From Shinisaurus crocodilurus (taxonomy: Eukaryota; Chordata; Lepidosauria; Squamata; Shinisauridae), in the NCBI GenBank assembly GCA_021292165.1, contig CM037876.1, positions 119,851,379 through 119,915,378 on the forward strand: DNA of 64,000 nucleotides, given 5' to 3'. Numbering within the stretch: the stretch's first letter is position 1; each line of letters begins with the position of its first letter. Made by a program: the position numbers and the translations under genes. The notes beneath the pieces were generated by a model. It saw only the letters and a program-made list of their open reading frames with translations. It was not told the DNA's origin and made no database searches. This document shows, in pieces, positions 52,601-56,562 of this stretch.

Positions 52601-52745
52601 CTTTTCTCTTGTGCAGGATCGTCTTATTGCCCTCGATGCTGCTGATGAATTCTTTCGAATTGCCAGTGTAACATATCCAAAAAGAATCTGTACAGTGAAC
52701 GACGAAGACAGTTGGAAAATGGCCCAGGCCAATTCTCTGTTGTAA
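11327..52745 (+). CDS. MREG: Melanoregulin, five coding exons (join given in evidence)
   Basis: Exons 11327-11442, 24446-24605, 47081-47171, 50732-50895 and 52617-52745 join in frame to 219 codons ending in TAA. I recognise melanoregulin (mouse dilute suppressor), a small membrane-bound adaptor on melanosomes and lysosome-related organelles. It links them to the RILP-dynein machinery for transport towards the cell centre and takes part in melanosome transfer and phagosome maturation. Seen here: an N-terminal cysteine run (C11-C15, plus C24) that in the family is palmitoylated, the conserved [23 protein letters not shown] and [15 protein letters not shown] blocks, and [13 protein letters not shown] near the end. 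All introns have GT-AG borders. The last ~20 residues differ from the mammalian C terminus as I remember it. In mammals MREG lies between FN1 and PECR; neither is visible in this window. Confidence 0.97.
11733..12120 (+). repeat. Two fragments of an unnamed reptilian interspersed repeat
   Basis: GAGAGCAGCCCCGCTGGATC through TCCAGCATCCTGTTCTCAAC and CCAACCAGATGCCTCTGTGA to about 12005 is one copy. A second begins near 12030 with AGAGCCCCACTGGATCAGAC. The later part (GAGGTATAGTGCCTCTGAAC) recurs at 3625-3650. The family is familiar from reptile introns, but I cannot give it a name. Confidence 0.55.
12121..12950. other. Intron 1 segment without identified elements
   Basis: No coding signal or structured repeat is recognisable. 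A frame at 12614-12841 has no resemblance to known proteins and is taken as chance. Confidence 0.4.
12954..13201 (-). mobile_element. Mariner-type MITE (family M1), left end lost
   Basis: The right end CTCAATCCAAGGTATTACTG is followed by TA, as in the complete copy at 52169-52422. The body matches that copy in reverse, including CAAGACGTCG/CGACGTCTTG-type and GATATAAGAGTGTTTTGGAT segments and the CpG-rich centre CGGGCGTAGCGGGCCGAAAT. The left terminal repeat is missing or badly degraded. Confidence 0.85.
13262..13350. mobile_element. Half of a palindromic hAT-type MITE
   Basis: GGGGGCTGGGCAGAAAGTAG, CCAGATGTTTTAGACTTCAG and CTCCCAGCATTCCTGACC have the order of the left arm of hAT hairpin miniatures such as 44910-45046. 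The right arm is poor or missing. Confidence 0.55.
13351..16343. other. Intron 1 segment with degraded repeats
   Basis: Between 14530 and 15330 the motif AAACCATG recurs beside GTTCAGA/TTCAGACATCA blocks, which also occur at 22930-23250; this looks like an old DNA element. A LINE-type tail (TTTATATCCTGC, AAGGTGGTGTACATTGGCTT, CTCATCCAAGCACTGACCAG) lies at 15445-15540. I see no gene. Confidence 0.4.
16353..16521 (+). mobile_element. 5S-rRNA-derived SINE with CR1 tail, copy B
   Basis: The head keeps the full 5S internal promoter: AAGCTAAGCAGGGTC (box A), GCCTGG (intermediate element) and CTTGGATGGGAGACC (box C). The tail from TTCCTGCATTGAGCAGGGGG through TTGGACTCGATGGCCTTGTA to the TCTATGA repeats equals the 3' end of the CR1 copies in this window. 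Such a tail would let the CR1 reverse transcriptase copy it. Confidence 0.93.
16562..17990 (-). pseudogene. L2-clade LINE with long reverse-transcriptase frame
   Basis: The - strand frame runs from 17937 to 16747 with a single in-frame TAG at 17563-17565. Upstream of the stop: [44 protein letters not shown] and the catalytic [11 protein letters not shown]. Downstream: [46 protein letters not shown] and a [17 protein letters not shown] C terminus. A 3' tail with a TTACCCGCCTCTCC-type end lies at 16600-16625, and AACATCTTTAA repeats lie at 16690-16750. No endonuclease domain is present, so this is a 5' truncated relic. Confidence 0.92.
16687..16751. repeat. Short tandem repeat inside the L2 tail
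   Basis: The unit AAACATCTTTAA/AAACATCCTAAA is repeated about five times in the 3' UTR of the L2 element. Confidence 0.8.
18185..18606 (+). mobile_element. 5' truncated L1 insertion with 21-bp TSD
   Basis: A 21-bp direct repeat (starting AAAAGTTTGTCATG) lies at 18185-18205 and 18586-18606. Between them is a 380-bp L1 3' end: a C-terminal ORF2 trace ([14 protein letters not shown]) and a 3' UTR ending in A-rich TTTAAAAATG. The perfect TSD and intact layout point to a fairly recent retrotransposition by target-primed reverse transcription. Confidence 0.92.
18841..19093 (+). mobile_element. Mariner-type MITE (family M1), complete copy
   Basis: It starts CAGTCATGCCTTGGATTG and ends CAATCCAAGGCATTACTG, flanked by TA on both sides. 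The length (253 bp) and body match the copy at 52169-52422, though the CpG-rich centre of that copy is missing or changed here and an AATA repeat has grown at 19006-19025. Confidence 0.9.
19094..21990. other. Intron 1 segment, mostly unassigned
   Basis: A segment at 20030-20110 weakly resembles a core-SINE (MIR-like). At 20858 the sequence GGGGCCAAACTAGATGTGAT resembles the terminus of the element at 53692, but I found no matching right end. A 20-bp tandem duplication (CCTTCCTTGGTATCTTGTGC) lies at about 21200-21240. No gene is visible. Confidence 0.4.
21995..22764 (-). mobile_element. Solo LTR 1 of an LTR retrotransposon, 760 bp
   Basis: The body 22000-22759 starts TGTGAAAG and ends CTCCACA in + sense, so it has TG...CA termini. 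It is flanked by the 5-bp TSD CTGAT at 21995-21999 and 22760-22764. On the - strand an AATAAA (within CTGCCAATAAACCTG, about 22160-22175) serves as the expected polyadenylation signal, followed by a U5-like stretch. No internal retroviral or Ty3-type coding region is present, so it is a recombination product. Confidence 0.85.
22765..24297. other. Intron 1 end, unassigned
   Basis: The 22930-23260 part has several CATGG/CCATG motifs with TTCAGA(C/T)ATCA blocks, like 14530-15330, suggesting a decayed DNA element. C-runs lie at 24241-24250. No coding signal is seen. Confidence 0.4.
24298..24352 (+). mobile_element. Half copy of hairpin hAT MITE (family H1)
   Basis: It begins CAGTGTTCTCCAACCTTGGG and ends CTCCCAGCATGC, equal to the left arm of the complete hairpin at 51954-52088. 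The right arm is absent. It ends 93 bases before MREG exon 2. Confidence 0.88.
24446..24605 (+). CDS. MREG: MREG coding exon 2 (residues 39-92)
   Basis: The exon completes the split serine and then reads [36 protein letters not shown] and [17 protein letters not shown]. The mammalian protein has NNPYSSFGAT and HTEADDDR at the same place, so the frame is certain. The acceptor is CTTCAG; the donor GTATGG follows a complete codon (phase 0). Confidence 0.97.
25856..25886. repeat. (TG)n microsatellite
   Basis: A pure TG run follows CTGCCTGC. Confidence 0.95.
26146..26216. repeat. (TC)n(AC)n compound microsatellite
   Basis: About 38 bases of TC pass directly into about 32 bases of AC. Confidence 0.97.
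26421..26668 (+). mobile_element. Sauria-type tRNA-derived SINE, copy 2
   Basis: It begins GAGAGCCAGTGTGGCATAGT, has a B-box-like GGTTCTAGTCC, and contains CCTCACAGGGTTGTTGTGAG and GGAAAAAAGGCGGGGTATAA before an AAATAAATAAAT tail. It keeps GGCCAGTCATTGACTCTCAG, partly lost in copy 1. Confidence 0.93.
26669..28325. other. Intron 2 segment, unassigned
   Basis: Around 26715-26830 a decayed core-SINE-like segment (GAATTGCCCAAGACCACCCG, AACAGAGCAGGTAT) may be present in sense. The rest shows no gene or repeat I can support. Confidence 0.35.
28326..28470. mobile_element. Possible relic of a family A MITE
   Basis: GGCCCGGTTCACCTATGGCT at the left resembles the terminus of the element ending near 10530 (CCGGTTCACATGAC in reverse). 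The right side, TGGGTTCGGACAAACC, resembles an inverted end. The match is weak and no TSD was found. Confidence 0.35.
28880..29810 (-). pseudogene. Degraded non-LTR reverse transcriptase (R4-like)
   Basis: The - strand retains [18 protein letters not shown] (about 29490-29545), a YADD-region trace near 29410-29430, and [17 protein letters not shown] in the frame at 29152-29391. A further trace ([14 protein letters not shown]) lies in 28929-29177. The order palm, YADD, TKTKI fits R4/Dong-type LINEs. Stops and frameshifts are frequent, so this is old. Confidence 0.6.
30534..30738 (-). mobile_element. 5' truncated L1 3' end, with (TA)n(GA)n tail
   Basis: CCATGGCTTGTTC occurs at 30534-30546 and again at about 30725-30737 as a probable TSD. 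Inside, GTTTTTAAAATGTGAATTAC at 30595-30614 is the reverse complement of the L1 3' end near 49000-49028, and TTACAGTAAATATGTATGAA at about 30704-30724 equals the L1 piece at 47222-47241. So this is a - strand L1 of the same family, truncated in its 3' UTR, whose tail is (TC)n(TA)n in + sense. Confidence 0.75.
31014..31305 (+). pseudogene. CR1 LINE, 3' end fragment
   Basis: Encodes GGCTCAAG-region CR1 C terminus: [20 protein letters not shown], then a stop. The CR1 3' UTR follows (CCTTCCAACTCTATGAAATC at the end). It is 5' truncated near 31014. Confidence 0.88.
31763..31848. repeat. (AAT)n(ATC)n trinucleotide repeat
   Basis: About 56 bases of AAT units pass into about 28 bases of ATC units. 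Frames across it give Asn/His or Tyr/Asp runs and are not genes. Confidence 0.97.
31849..33058. other. Intron 2 segment, unassigned
   Basis: A self-complementary block CAGTGACAGCCGCTGCAATT to GGCTGTCACTGGCTGTCACT lies at 31863-31925. CACACCATGGCTTGTTCCAT at 32123-32142 repeats a motif from 30534, so 30440-32230 may be one old DNA element invaded by L1 and CR1 pieces. I see no gene. Confidence 0.4.
33060..33315. mobile_element. Mariner/pogo-type MITE (family M2), complete
   Basis: The element 33062-33313 begins CAGGCAGTCCCCGAGTTA and ends TAACCTGGGGACTGCCTG; the 18-bp ends match except for two positions. It is flanked by TA at both sides. The centre is AT-rich with TTTACATAGGGTACATAG and related self-complementary blocks. 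It is non-coding. Confidence 0.92.
33316..34480. other. Intron 2 segment without identified features
   Basis: AT-rich sequence. A 72-codon frame at 33485-33703 resembles nothing I know and is taken as chance. Confidence 0.4.
34481..34570 (+). repeat. Fragment of an unnamed reptilian interspersed repeat
   Basis: GGAAGCTGCCTTATACCAGA, CAGTCCAGTATTGCCTACTC and TTTTCCAGGGTCTCAG form a block that I recognise as common in reptile introns, without a reliable family name. Confidence 0.45.
34743..34780. repeat. (GGGGA)n microsatellite
   Basis: About six GGGGA units are flanked by longer G-runs. The G-rich strand could form a quadruplex. Confidence 0.95.
34911..35080 (+). mobile_element. 5S-rRNA-derived SINE with CR1 tail, copy C
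   Basis: The three 5S internal promoter parts are at 34951-34965 (AAGCTAAGCAGGGTC), 34968-34973 (GCCTGG) and 34981-34994 (TTGGATGGGAGACC). Over this 44-base stretch I count about three differences from vertebrate 5S rRNA as I remember it. The tail from TTTCCTGCATTGAGCAGGGG on is the CR1 3' end. Confidence 0.93.
35081..36320. other. Intron 2 segment with hAT remnants
   Basis: Around 35160-35260, GGTGTTTTTGGCTGAGACAG and GGGAGTTGTAGGGC suggest part of a hAT miniature. G- and C-runs lie at 35455-35480 and 35651-35663. No gene is visible. Confidence 0.4.
35770..35878. mobile_element. Half copy of a hAT hairpin MITE
   Basis: CATGGCTAATGGCAAGGGATTGTGGGAACTGTATT..-type sequence and CTGGGGACCCACGGTTGGAG with the terminus GAGCCCTGCTC resemble the right arm of family H1 at 52030-52088. 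The left arm is missing. Confidence 0.6.
36321..36405 (-). mobile_element. L2-clade LINE tail (left of a MITE)
   Basis: GCCCATCTGGCCGGCAACCG and CACCCTGGGCGATGTA are the same L2 tail seen at 2200-2240. The sequence breaks at a TA and resumes at 37423. Confidence 0.85.
36406..37422. mobile_element. Mariner-type element, 1017 bp, with large CpG-rich inverted repeat (family M3)
   Basis: The ends CCGTATATACTTGACTTTAA and, reversed, CCGTATATACTCGAATACAA are terminal inverted repeats with TA on both sides, inserted at a TA of an L2 tail. The interior is very CpG-rich and is itself an inverted repeat: the segment from about 36540 to 36765 (for example CGAACCTGCGCCTTTCGCGG at 36738-36757) is repeated in reverse from about 37040 to 37330. 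A central part of about 270 bases separates the arms. Frames of up to 286 codons across it are mirror artefacts rich in Pro, Arg and Gly. No transposase is encoded. Confidence 0.9.
37423..38030 (-). pseudogene. L2-clade LINE, 3' part (right of a MITE)
   Basis: The frame at 37478-37807 gives [20 protein letters not shown], a duplicated-looking [18 protein letters not shown] segment and [20 protein letters not shown], the L2 C terminus. To the right, 37830-38030 continues the same LINE in another frame. Confidence 0.85.
38031..40140. other. Intron 2 segment with small hairpin elements
   Basis: Segments at 38280-38375 (GAAAATAAATAAGCCCCATG, CGGAGCTTATTTCGGAGTAG) and 39003-39131 (GGGCACAATCCTGCTG, CAGTGGGACTGAAATGC, CCTGGATTCATGCCCC) look like small MITEs with weak terminal repeats. 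An 18-bp duplication (CTGAGAACCCTATCTATG) lies at 39318-39354. Nothing else is recognisable. Confidence 0.45.
40153..43196 (-). pseudogene. CR1 LINE, ORF2 copy with frameshifts and an internal deletion
   Basis: The 3' tail repeats AATCATAG at 40153-40190. The - strand frames carry the RT ([48 protein letters not shown] in 40675-41703), the upstream part (42,365-41,938 and 42,853-42,365) and the endonuclease ([20 protein letters not shown] in 42813-43136). Compared with 56563-59512 it lacks roughly 240 bases near 42430 and has more frameshifts. A hAT miniature interrupts its C terminus at 40409-40755. It is not functional. Confidence 0.95.
40401..40763. mobile_element. hAT MITE with perfect TIRs and TSD
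   Basis: The element 40409-40755 (347 bp) begins CAGTGCTTCTCAA and ends TTGAGAAGCACTG, a perfect 13-bp inverted repeat. The 8-bp TSD CTGTAACT lies at 40401-40408 and 40756-40763. It is non-coding and lies inside the CR1 copy, so it is younger than that copy. Confidence 0.97.
43197..43995. other. Intron 2 segment without identified features
   Basis: AT-rich sequence. A short run of TTTTATTATT lies at 43780-43803. I see no gene or supported repeat. Confidence 0.4.
43996..44113. mobile_element. Hairpin hAT-type MITE
   Basis: The left end CAGGCTTCCCCTACCTGGTG and the reversed right end CAGCCTTCCCAACCTGCTG, together with CCCATCG/CGATGGG-type inner arms, give a hairpin of about 118 bp. Flanks ACGTAGAA and GTGTAGAG match at six of eight positions, consistent with an aged hAT TSD. 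Confidence 0.8.
44114..44780. other. Intron 2 segment without identified features
   Basis: Nothing recognisable apart from a short (TG)n at 44252-44266. Confidence 0.35.
44781..44909 (-). mobile_element. Decayed tRNA-type SINE fragment, inverted
   Basis: In + sense, CTATTTTATCCTCCACAGCA and CCTGTGAGATGGGTTAGTGA followed by GCCTTGCCCAAAGTCATCCC run in the reverse order of the Sauria SINE body. The sequence has diverged widely. It is the target of the hAT element that follows. Confidence 0.55.
44902..45054. mobile_element. Hairpin hAT MITE (family H2) with 8-bp TSD
   Basis: Element 44910-45046 (137 bp) starts CAGGGGTGGGCAACTTGTGG and, read in reverse from the right, starts CAGGGGTGGGCAGCTTGTAG. 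The TSD GAGTAGAG is exact at 44902-44909 and 45047-45054. Almost the whole element folds on itself. Confidence 0.95.
45462..46110 (-). mobile_element. Solo LTR 2 of an LTR retrotransposon, 639 bp
   Basis: Body 45467-46105 starts TGTTGAGG and ends ATCACAACA, giving TGTTG...CAACA ends, with TSD CTTAG at 45462-45466 and 46106-46110. Read on the - strand, an AAATAAACAGG at about 45700-45710 provides a polyadenylation signal after a TTTATAC box near 45770. No internal coding part remains. Sequence and length differ from solo LTR 1, so it belongs to another family. Confidence 0.88.
46398..46457 (+). mobile_element. Half copy of hairpin hAT MITE (family H1)
   Basis: CAGTGTTCTCCAACCTTGGG through CTCCCAGCATGCCCCAGCCA equals the left arm of 51954-52088 and stops at the palindrome centre. 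No 8-bp TSD was found around it. Confidence 0.88.
46591..46690. repeat. (GT)n microsatellite and a short L2 tail
   Basis: The GT run at 46591-46620 is followed by TTTATTTATT repeats and AATTGCCCATCTGGCCGGTC, a fragment of the L2 tail seen elsewhere. Confidence 0.8.
47081..47171 (+). CDS. MREG: MREG coding exon 3 (residues 93-123, first base of 123)
   Basis: Reads [20 protein letters not shown] and [11 protein letters not shown], nearly identical to the mammalian block [20 protein letters not shown] as I remember it. The acceptor is TTTGCAG, the donor GTAAGT, and the exon ends after the first base of a glycine codon (phase 1). The charged [10 protein letters not shown] segment lies in the helical core. 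Confidence 0.97.
47182..49074 (+). mobile_element. Twin-primed (inverted) L1 insertion with TSD
   Basis: The repeat AAGTTGTATTTT...CTT at 47182-47199 and 49060-49074 is the TSD (its T-run differs in length). Next to the right copy lies the L1 3' end in + sense (TTTTGGTGTAATTCACATTT, then an A-rich tail) at about 48990-49059. The remaining 1.8 kb is in - sense: RT with ADDLLLF and TYLGI motifs (48384-48986), then the C-terminal zinc-binding [20 protein letters not shown] (47544-47867). Inversion of the 5' part with polarity preserved at the tail is the known product of twin priming. The insert begins 28 bp after MREG exon 3. The YADD-type motif reads CADD, and stops are present, so it is dead. 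Confidence 0.9.
49122..49212. mobile_element. Half copy of a hAT hairpin MITE
   Basis: GGAAGCCTTCCCCAGCCTGG, CCTGATGTTTTGGACTTCAG and TTCCCATCAGCCCTAG match the left arm of hAT hairpin miniatures. The right arm is missing. Confidence 0.65.
49213..50731. other. Rest of intron 3
   Basis: The stretch 49845-50070 (TAGTAGATTTATTGTTGTAA, many ATACAAA units) may be an old LINE tail. TGTAAACCGCCCAGAGAGCT and GCTATTGGGCGGTATAAAAA at 50070-50110 is a sense L2-group tail. No other feature is visible. Confidence 0.5.
50732..50895 (+). CDS. MREG: MREG coding exon 4 (residues 123-177)
   Basis: Starts with the last two bases of the glycine codon, then [22 protein letters not shown] and [15 protein letters not shown]. 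The last block is the most conserved in the family. The acceptor is CTCTAG and the donor GTAAGT follows a complete codon (phase 0). Confidence 0.97.
51946..52096. mobile_element. Complete hairpin hAT MITE (family H1) with 8-bp TSD
   Basis: Element 51954-52088 (135 bp) starts CAGTGTTCTCCAACCTTGGG and its reversed right end is the same sequence. The TSD TGCTAGCA is exact at 51946-51953 and 52089-52096. Nearly all bases pair in a hairpin with the centre near 52020. Left-arm-only copies lie at 24298, 46398 and 60531. Confidence 0.97.
52167..52424 (+). mobile_element. Mariner-type MITE (family M1), complete copy
   Basis: Element 52169-52422 (254 bp) has perfect 22-bp terminal inverted repeats beginning CAGTAATACCTTGGATTG, flanked by TA. 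The centre (GGGCGTGAGCGGGGCCGATT) is CpG-rich. It lies 194 bp before exon 5. Confidence 0.96.
52617..52745 (+). CDS. MREG: MREG coding exon 5 (residues 178-219) and stop
   Basis: Reads [20 protein letters not shown] and PKRI, matching mammals up to the TYPK region. The last ~19 residues ([17 protein letters not shown] at the end) show no likeness to the mammalian tail as I remember it (which ends HYLPFPSP). No alternative frame restores it, so lineage divergence or an exon-end change is likely. Stop TAA is at 52743-52745. Confidence 0.93.
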   Translation, partial: DRLIALDAADEFFRIASVTYPKRICTVNDEDSWKMAQANSLL

Positions 52746-53053
52746 CGTTTTCTTTTGGCCAACTCAGTACAGTTATCTATGTCTCCTGTATGTGGCCATT
52801 CCCCATGTTCTTGTTTAAGTGGAATTTTAATAGGGGGTAACAAATTGACTTCTGCCATTTCATGAAGTTCTCCTTCTCATAGGAGTACACCATGTGTTGT
52901 GCCAGCAAAACCTCTCATGCCCATCTATGCAATTGGAGATTTTCTGTCTGGTAGATGTGGGTGACTCGTGTACTTTTCAACATTCTATCAATGTTGTTGC
53001 ATAAATATCAACAATGGAAATGACTTCCCGGCAGCAAAACTGTCTTATACTGG

Positions 53054-53408
53054 GGCTGTTTGCACGACACAACAGCCCACTGTGGGTTACTTAACCCACG
53101 GTTAGGCTGCAGTGCATGTGCGGCCACCATTTTGAATATACAACCTCTGCTTCGGGGTTGTCATGTCATGCGAACCTGGCAAGCATGGGCTATGCAAGGG
53201 TTAAACAACCCTCGCATAATCCATGGTTTCTTTTAGGGTTACGCGAGGGTTGTTTAAACCTCGTGTAGCCCACACTTGCTGGGTTCACATGACATGACAA
53301 CTCCCAAGCAGCGGTTGCATATGCAATCTCGTGCCTGTGGGTGGTGCTGCAACTCGTTGTGGGTTAAATAACCCACAACGAGCTGCAGCATGTCATCCAA
53401 ACCTGGTC
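53054..53408. mobile_element. Palindromic MITE (family A) in the MREG 3' UTR
   Basis: The left end TGGGGCTGTTTGCACGACAC and the reversed right end TGACCAGGTTTGGATGACAT pair imperfectly. Inside, GGGTTAAACAACCCTCGC and GCGAGGGTTGTTTAAACC (53198-53260) form a strong hairpin, as do GTTGTGGGTTAAATAACCCA blocks near 53360. TCACATGA, the complement of an MITF-type E-box, lies at 53285-53292. No TSD was established. Confidence 0.75.
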
Positions 53409-53691
53409 ACTGTTTTAAGTAGTATTTTTAGCGGAAGCAGAAAATCAAATTCTGTCCTTTTGCCCATGAATCTATCGTTCCACTGTGAATGATTCTTGTG
53501 TAAGTATCTATTTTCAGATATTGCATTGGAAAGCAAATATAAACCTTTATTTATGGGAAAACTCTATGTAGAAATTGTCCTAGATCTTGTGAAGTGACAA
53601 CTGATTCCAGGTGCTTCCTGTGCTCTTGTTACTATTTTGATCACAGTTTGAACTTTAACATTCCGGTCTCCTTAAGGTTTGATGAAACTTG

Positions 53692-53955
53692 GGGCCAAAA
53701 CAGACATTACTTAAACAGACATTACTTTAAATCCATATCTAGCAGTTACTTTTTTTTCCATTTTTACTCTAGAGTAGATGCAGGGGGCCCAATCTGGATT
53801 GAGCCCATAGCAGGGGAAAGGATTAAAGTACCCACCCTTTCTCCAGGGTCCCAATCTGGATTGAGGTCCCTTTGCCTACCCTGAAGTAAAAAAGAAAAAA
53901 AATAATAATACACAGATGCTAGACCAGATTTAAAGTAATGCCTATTTTGGCCCTG
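53692..53955. mobile_element. MITE with ~25-bp TIRs in the MREG 3' UTR
   Basis: GGGGCCAAAACAGACATTAC at the left pairs with CAGGGCCAAAATAGGCATTA read in reverse from the right; both continue into TTTAAA. An internal 15-bp repeat ACAGACATTACTTTAAA follows the left end. I found no clear TSD. Confidence 0.75.
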
Positions 53956-54377
53956 AGCATCCAGTCATTGAGAGGCACAAAATCTTTTGGCATTTCTGTT
54001 TTTCACTATCTTGACTGTTTGAACAAATGTGTGTTTACTTCATAGAAAGATATATTGTGTTTGCGAATGATACAAAAAACAAATGATACAAAATGTTTTA
54101 ATATGGCCCAAATATAATATCTTGCTGGTTTTGGTCTGGCAATTAGCAATAATTTTAAACTACATGGCTCATCACTTTTTTTGAAGCAAAACGCTGCTGC
54201 TCTCACCAGATGGTATTTGATTTTTGTGGATGCAACACAGTGAACAAAATGGCAAGAGAGGGTTTTTTTAGTGTTTATACCAATGATGTTCATATACTGG
54301 TTGAACTGTAAGTGTGTTTTGTCACTTTTCCTAGAAAAAATGTTGTGTATCAATTATTTACATTGATACCGTAATTT

Positions 54378-54387
54378 AATAAATAAA
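54378..54387 (+). promoter_or_regulatory. Candidate MREG polyadenylation signals (tandem AATAAA)
   Basis: Two overlapping AATAAA hexamers at 54378-54383 and 54382-54387 are followed by a TGTCTG-type downstream element. They are the first strong pair after the stop codon. Confidence 0.6.
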
Positions 54388-54576
54388 AAGGCCCTGTCTG
54401 ATTATTCTCTCCCTGCACCTTTTCTGAAGAATGTGTTATTTCTGGATTCACAGTAAAACAGACCAATGAGTATGAGACTTTGAAAACATGAGACATGATC
54501 CCATTTCTCTAATGGTACTGAAGGACTGTAGAAAACATAAAACTCCCTGGCCCTTTCATATTATTTTATGAGAATT

Positions 54577-54690
54577 ACAGTGCAATCCTATGTATTCTTT
54601 TTACTCAGCAGCAAGACCTACGGTGTTCAATAGCGCTTACTCCCTATTAAGCAGGTTTAGGATGGCAGCCTCAGCCTATCGTGCGAAAGT
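54577..54690. mobile_element. Small MITE-like repeat
   Basis: CAGTGCAATCCTATGTATTC, ACTCAGCAGCAAGACCTACG and GCGCTTACTCCCTATTAAGC form the common reptilian type also seen near 38280, 39005 and 62431. Ends are worn. Confidence 0.5.
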
Positions 54691-54940
54691 AGACCTGCTA
54701 TGCATATAGTTGTTTCACTCTCTAGATAGAAACTAGCAATATTTTCCTGAAAGCATTTCAGTTATGCAAATATATGCACCCTTTGCAATGTTTCATGGCC
54801 TCGGCATGAATATTAGCAGTGGCTGCTTCAAACAGCACAGTGCAATGCTCTGCTGCCTTGAAGCCAAGTTATTGACCAACTAAGGATCTGGCGAAGGAAT
54901 GGCCCACTACTTGGGGAAGGTATGGTAAGACATTTACTAT

Positions 54941-55316
54941 TAATTAATTAATTAATTAATTATATTTTTGAATTGCCCATCTGGCCAGTCATCCGGCCAC
55001 TCTGAGCAATGTACAGTCCAATAAAATACAAGAAAGAAAAAAACAGAGTGTAAAACACAATTAAAAACAGTACAAAACTTAAAAATCCGAACCCACCCCA
55101 TATTCCCACCTGAAAAGCCACGTTTTTAATGCACGGCAGAAGCTAATCAAGGAAGGGGCATAGCAGAGGTCACTGGGGAGAGAGTTCCATAAATTGGGGG
55201 CTGCCACAGAAAATGCCCTCCTCCCAGTCCCCACCAGCCTGGTTTCTCTGGCTGATGGGACAGGGAGAAGGCCGTCCGTGGCAGATCTTGTTGAGCAGCC
55301 TACTTGATGTTTGGCC
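54941..55316 (-). pseudogene. L2-clade LINE, 3' end fragment
   Basis: The - strand frame gives SATDGLLPVPSARETRLVGT and [17 protein letters not shown], followed by the L2 tail (GCCCATCTGGCCAGTCATCC in + sense) and an (ATTA)n run at 54939-54960. It is closely similar to the copy at 2178. Confidence 0.9.
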
Positions 55317-55424
55317 GAAAAGGGCATAGTCTGAGGGGCCCTGAGGGGCCCCTTGCCTCTATGCGCAGTGTTCTGTGTCATTTTAAGCATTTCTTAAGGA
55401 TGTAAAATACACTTAAATGTGCCT

Positions 55425-55735
55425 TATTTATATATTTACAGCATTTTTACCTCGCTCTTCAGCCAAGAAAGGCTCCCAGAGTGGCTTGCAAAGATTAATA
55501 TTAGACAGTCCCTGTCCTCAAGCTTATAAGCTAAAAGACATGACACAAAAGGAAGAGGGACTGGGAGGGAGGAGAAAGAAAGCAAAACTCAGGCACCAGT
55601 TCTCAGTGACAAGGTTCTTAAAGATTTTTTTTCTCCCCCCCCCTTTTTTTTTTCTTGCAGGGAGGGGCAAAACAAGCTTCCTTTAGCTGCTCCCTCTCCA
55701 GCTGATGTATGGGGTCAGGCTGGCCTCCTTGCCGT
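55425..55735. mobile_element. LINE-type tail remnant
   Basis: CAGTCCCTGTCCTCAAGCTT and AAGACATGACACAAAAGGAA follow the order of the segment at 4130-4190. Then comes CAGCTGATGTATGGGGTCAG. It is an older, unnamed LINE 3' region. Confidence 0.5.
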
Positions 55736-55739
55736 GATG

Positions 55740-56560
55740 TTAATCCGGGGAGGCAGGGGGCGCAGCCTCCCAGTGGCCCTCAGTTCTCTGGCCGATGGAT
55801 GAGGCCAGAGTCTGCTGCCCCAGGGAACTGTCAAAGCTTGTAAAAACTCCCAGCCAAATCTGCTGATACTCAGAGTGGCTTGTGTCCATCTGCAAGACTA
55901 AATACTCCAAGATTTTTGTGCGGTCATTGGCGTAAGAGCACAATTTACAAAGAATAATTTCAAGCTACCTCAAAAGCTGTATAGAACAAACAGGTTTAAG
56001 TACCACATGCAAGTACTATGTCTGAGCACCAGGAGGCAATGTTGCCTCATTCACTGATGCTATATAGGAGGAACAAGAATTTTGTTGCTGTTCGAAAAAT
56101 GGATGAACATGCCCGCTCACAACCCCAAATGTGAATGCAATCTCATATTTCCAGGATAGCTCACACATTCACAAGCTTGTGATCACATTCGTAAATTCCA
56201 TCCTTTTTTAAAAAAATGCACACTTTAAAATTTGCATTTTTCAAATGGACACTTCCATTCTTTAATCAATCGAGGAAACACACATTTTCTAAGCATGCAT
56301 TTGTGTGCATGCTTGGAAATGCACATTTTTCCTGGCCTGCCCCTCAAATAGTACTCACGTTTGGGAGTGAGAATGAAGCAAAACAAGCATTGAGGTGGAA
56401 AACGGATAACCTCTATCAGAGTTTGAACATCATTCACCCATCCCTACGAGTCTCGCAGAAGTTTGTGCTAATAGAATTTTTCAGCTGTTTGTATGCATAT
56501 GACGGGTTTGTTGTGGCTTTGTAGCTACTTTTTTAATTACGGTAGTTTAAATATTTATGT
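55740..56560. other. Downstream flank without identified features
   Basis: Mixed sequence with AAAATGCACA-type words at 56210-56330. Nothing supported. Confidence 0.4.
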
Positions 56561-56562
56561 TC

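Larger units (their letters stand above)
50896..52616 (+). other. MREG intron 4 (1.7 kb)
   Basis: Donor GTAAGT, acceptor TCTTGTGCAG. The right half carries two hairpin miniatures (51954-52088 and 52169-52422). The left part is without recognised features; frames at 51276-51602 and 51365-51754 look like chance. Confidence 0.92.
52746..54410 (+). other. MREG 3' UTR (predicted extent)
   Basis: From the stop codon to just after the AATAAA pair near 54380, about 1.66 kb. It includes two TIR-bearing miniature elements (53054-53408 and 53692-53955). The extent is an inference from the poly(A) signals. Confidence 0.6.
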
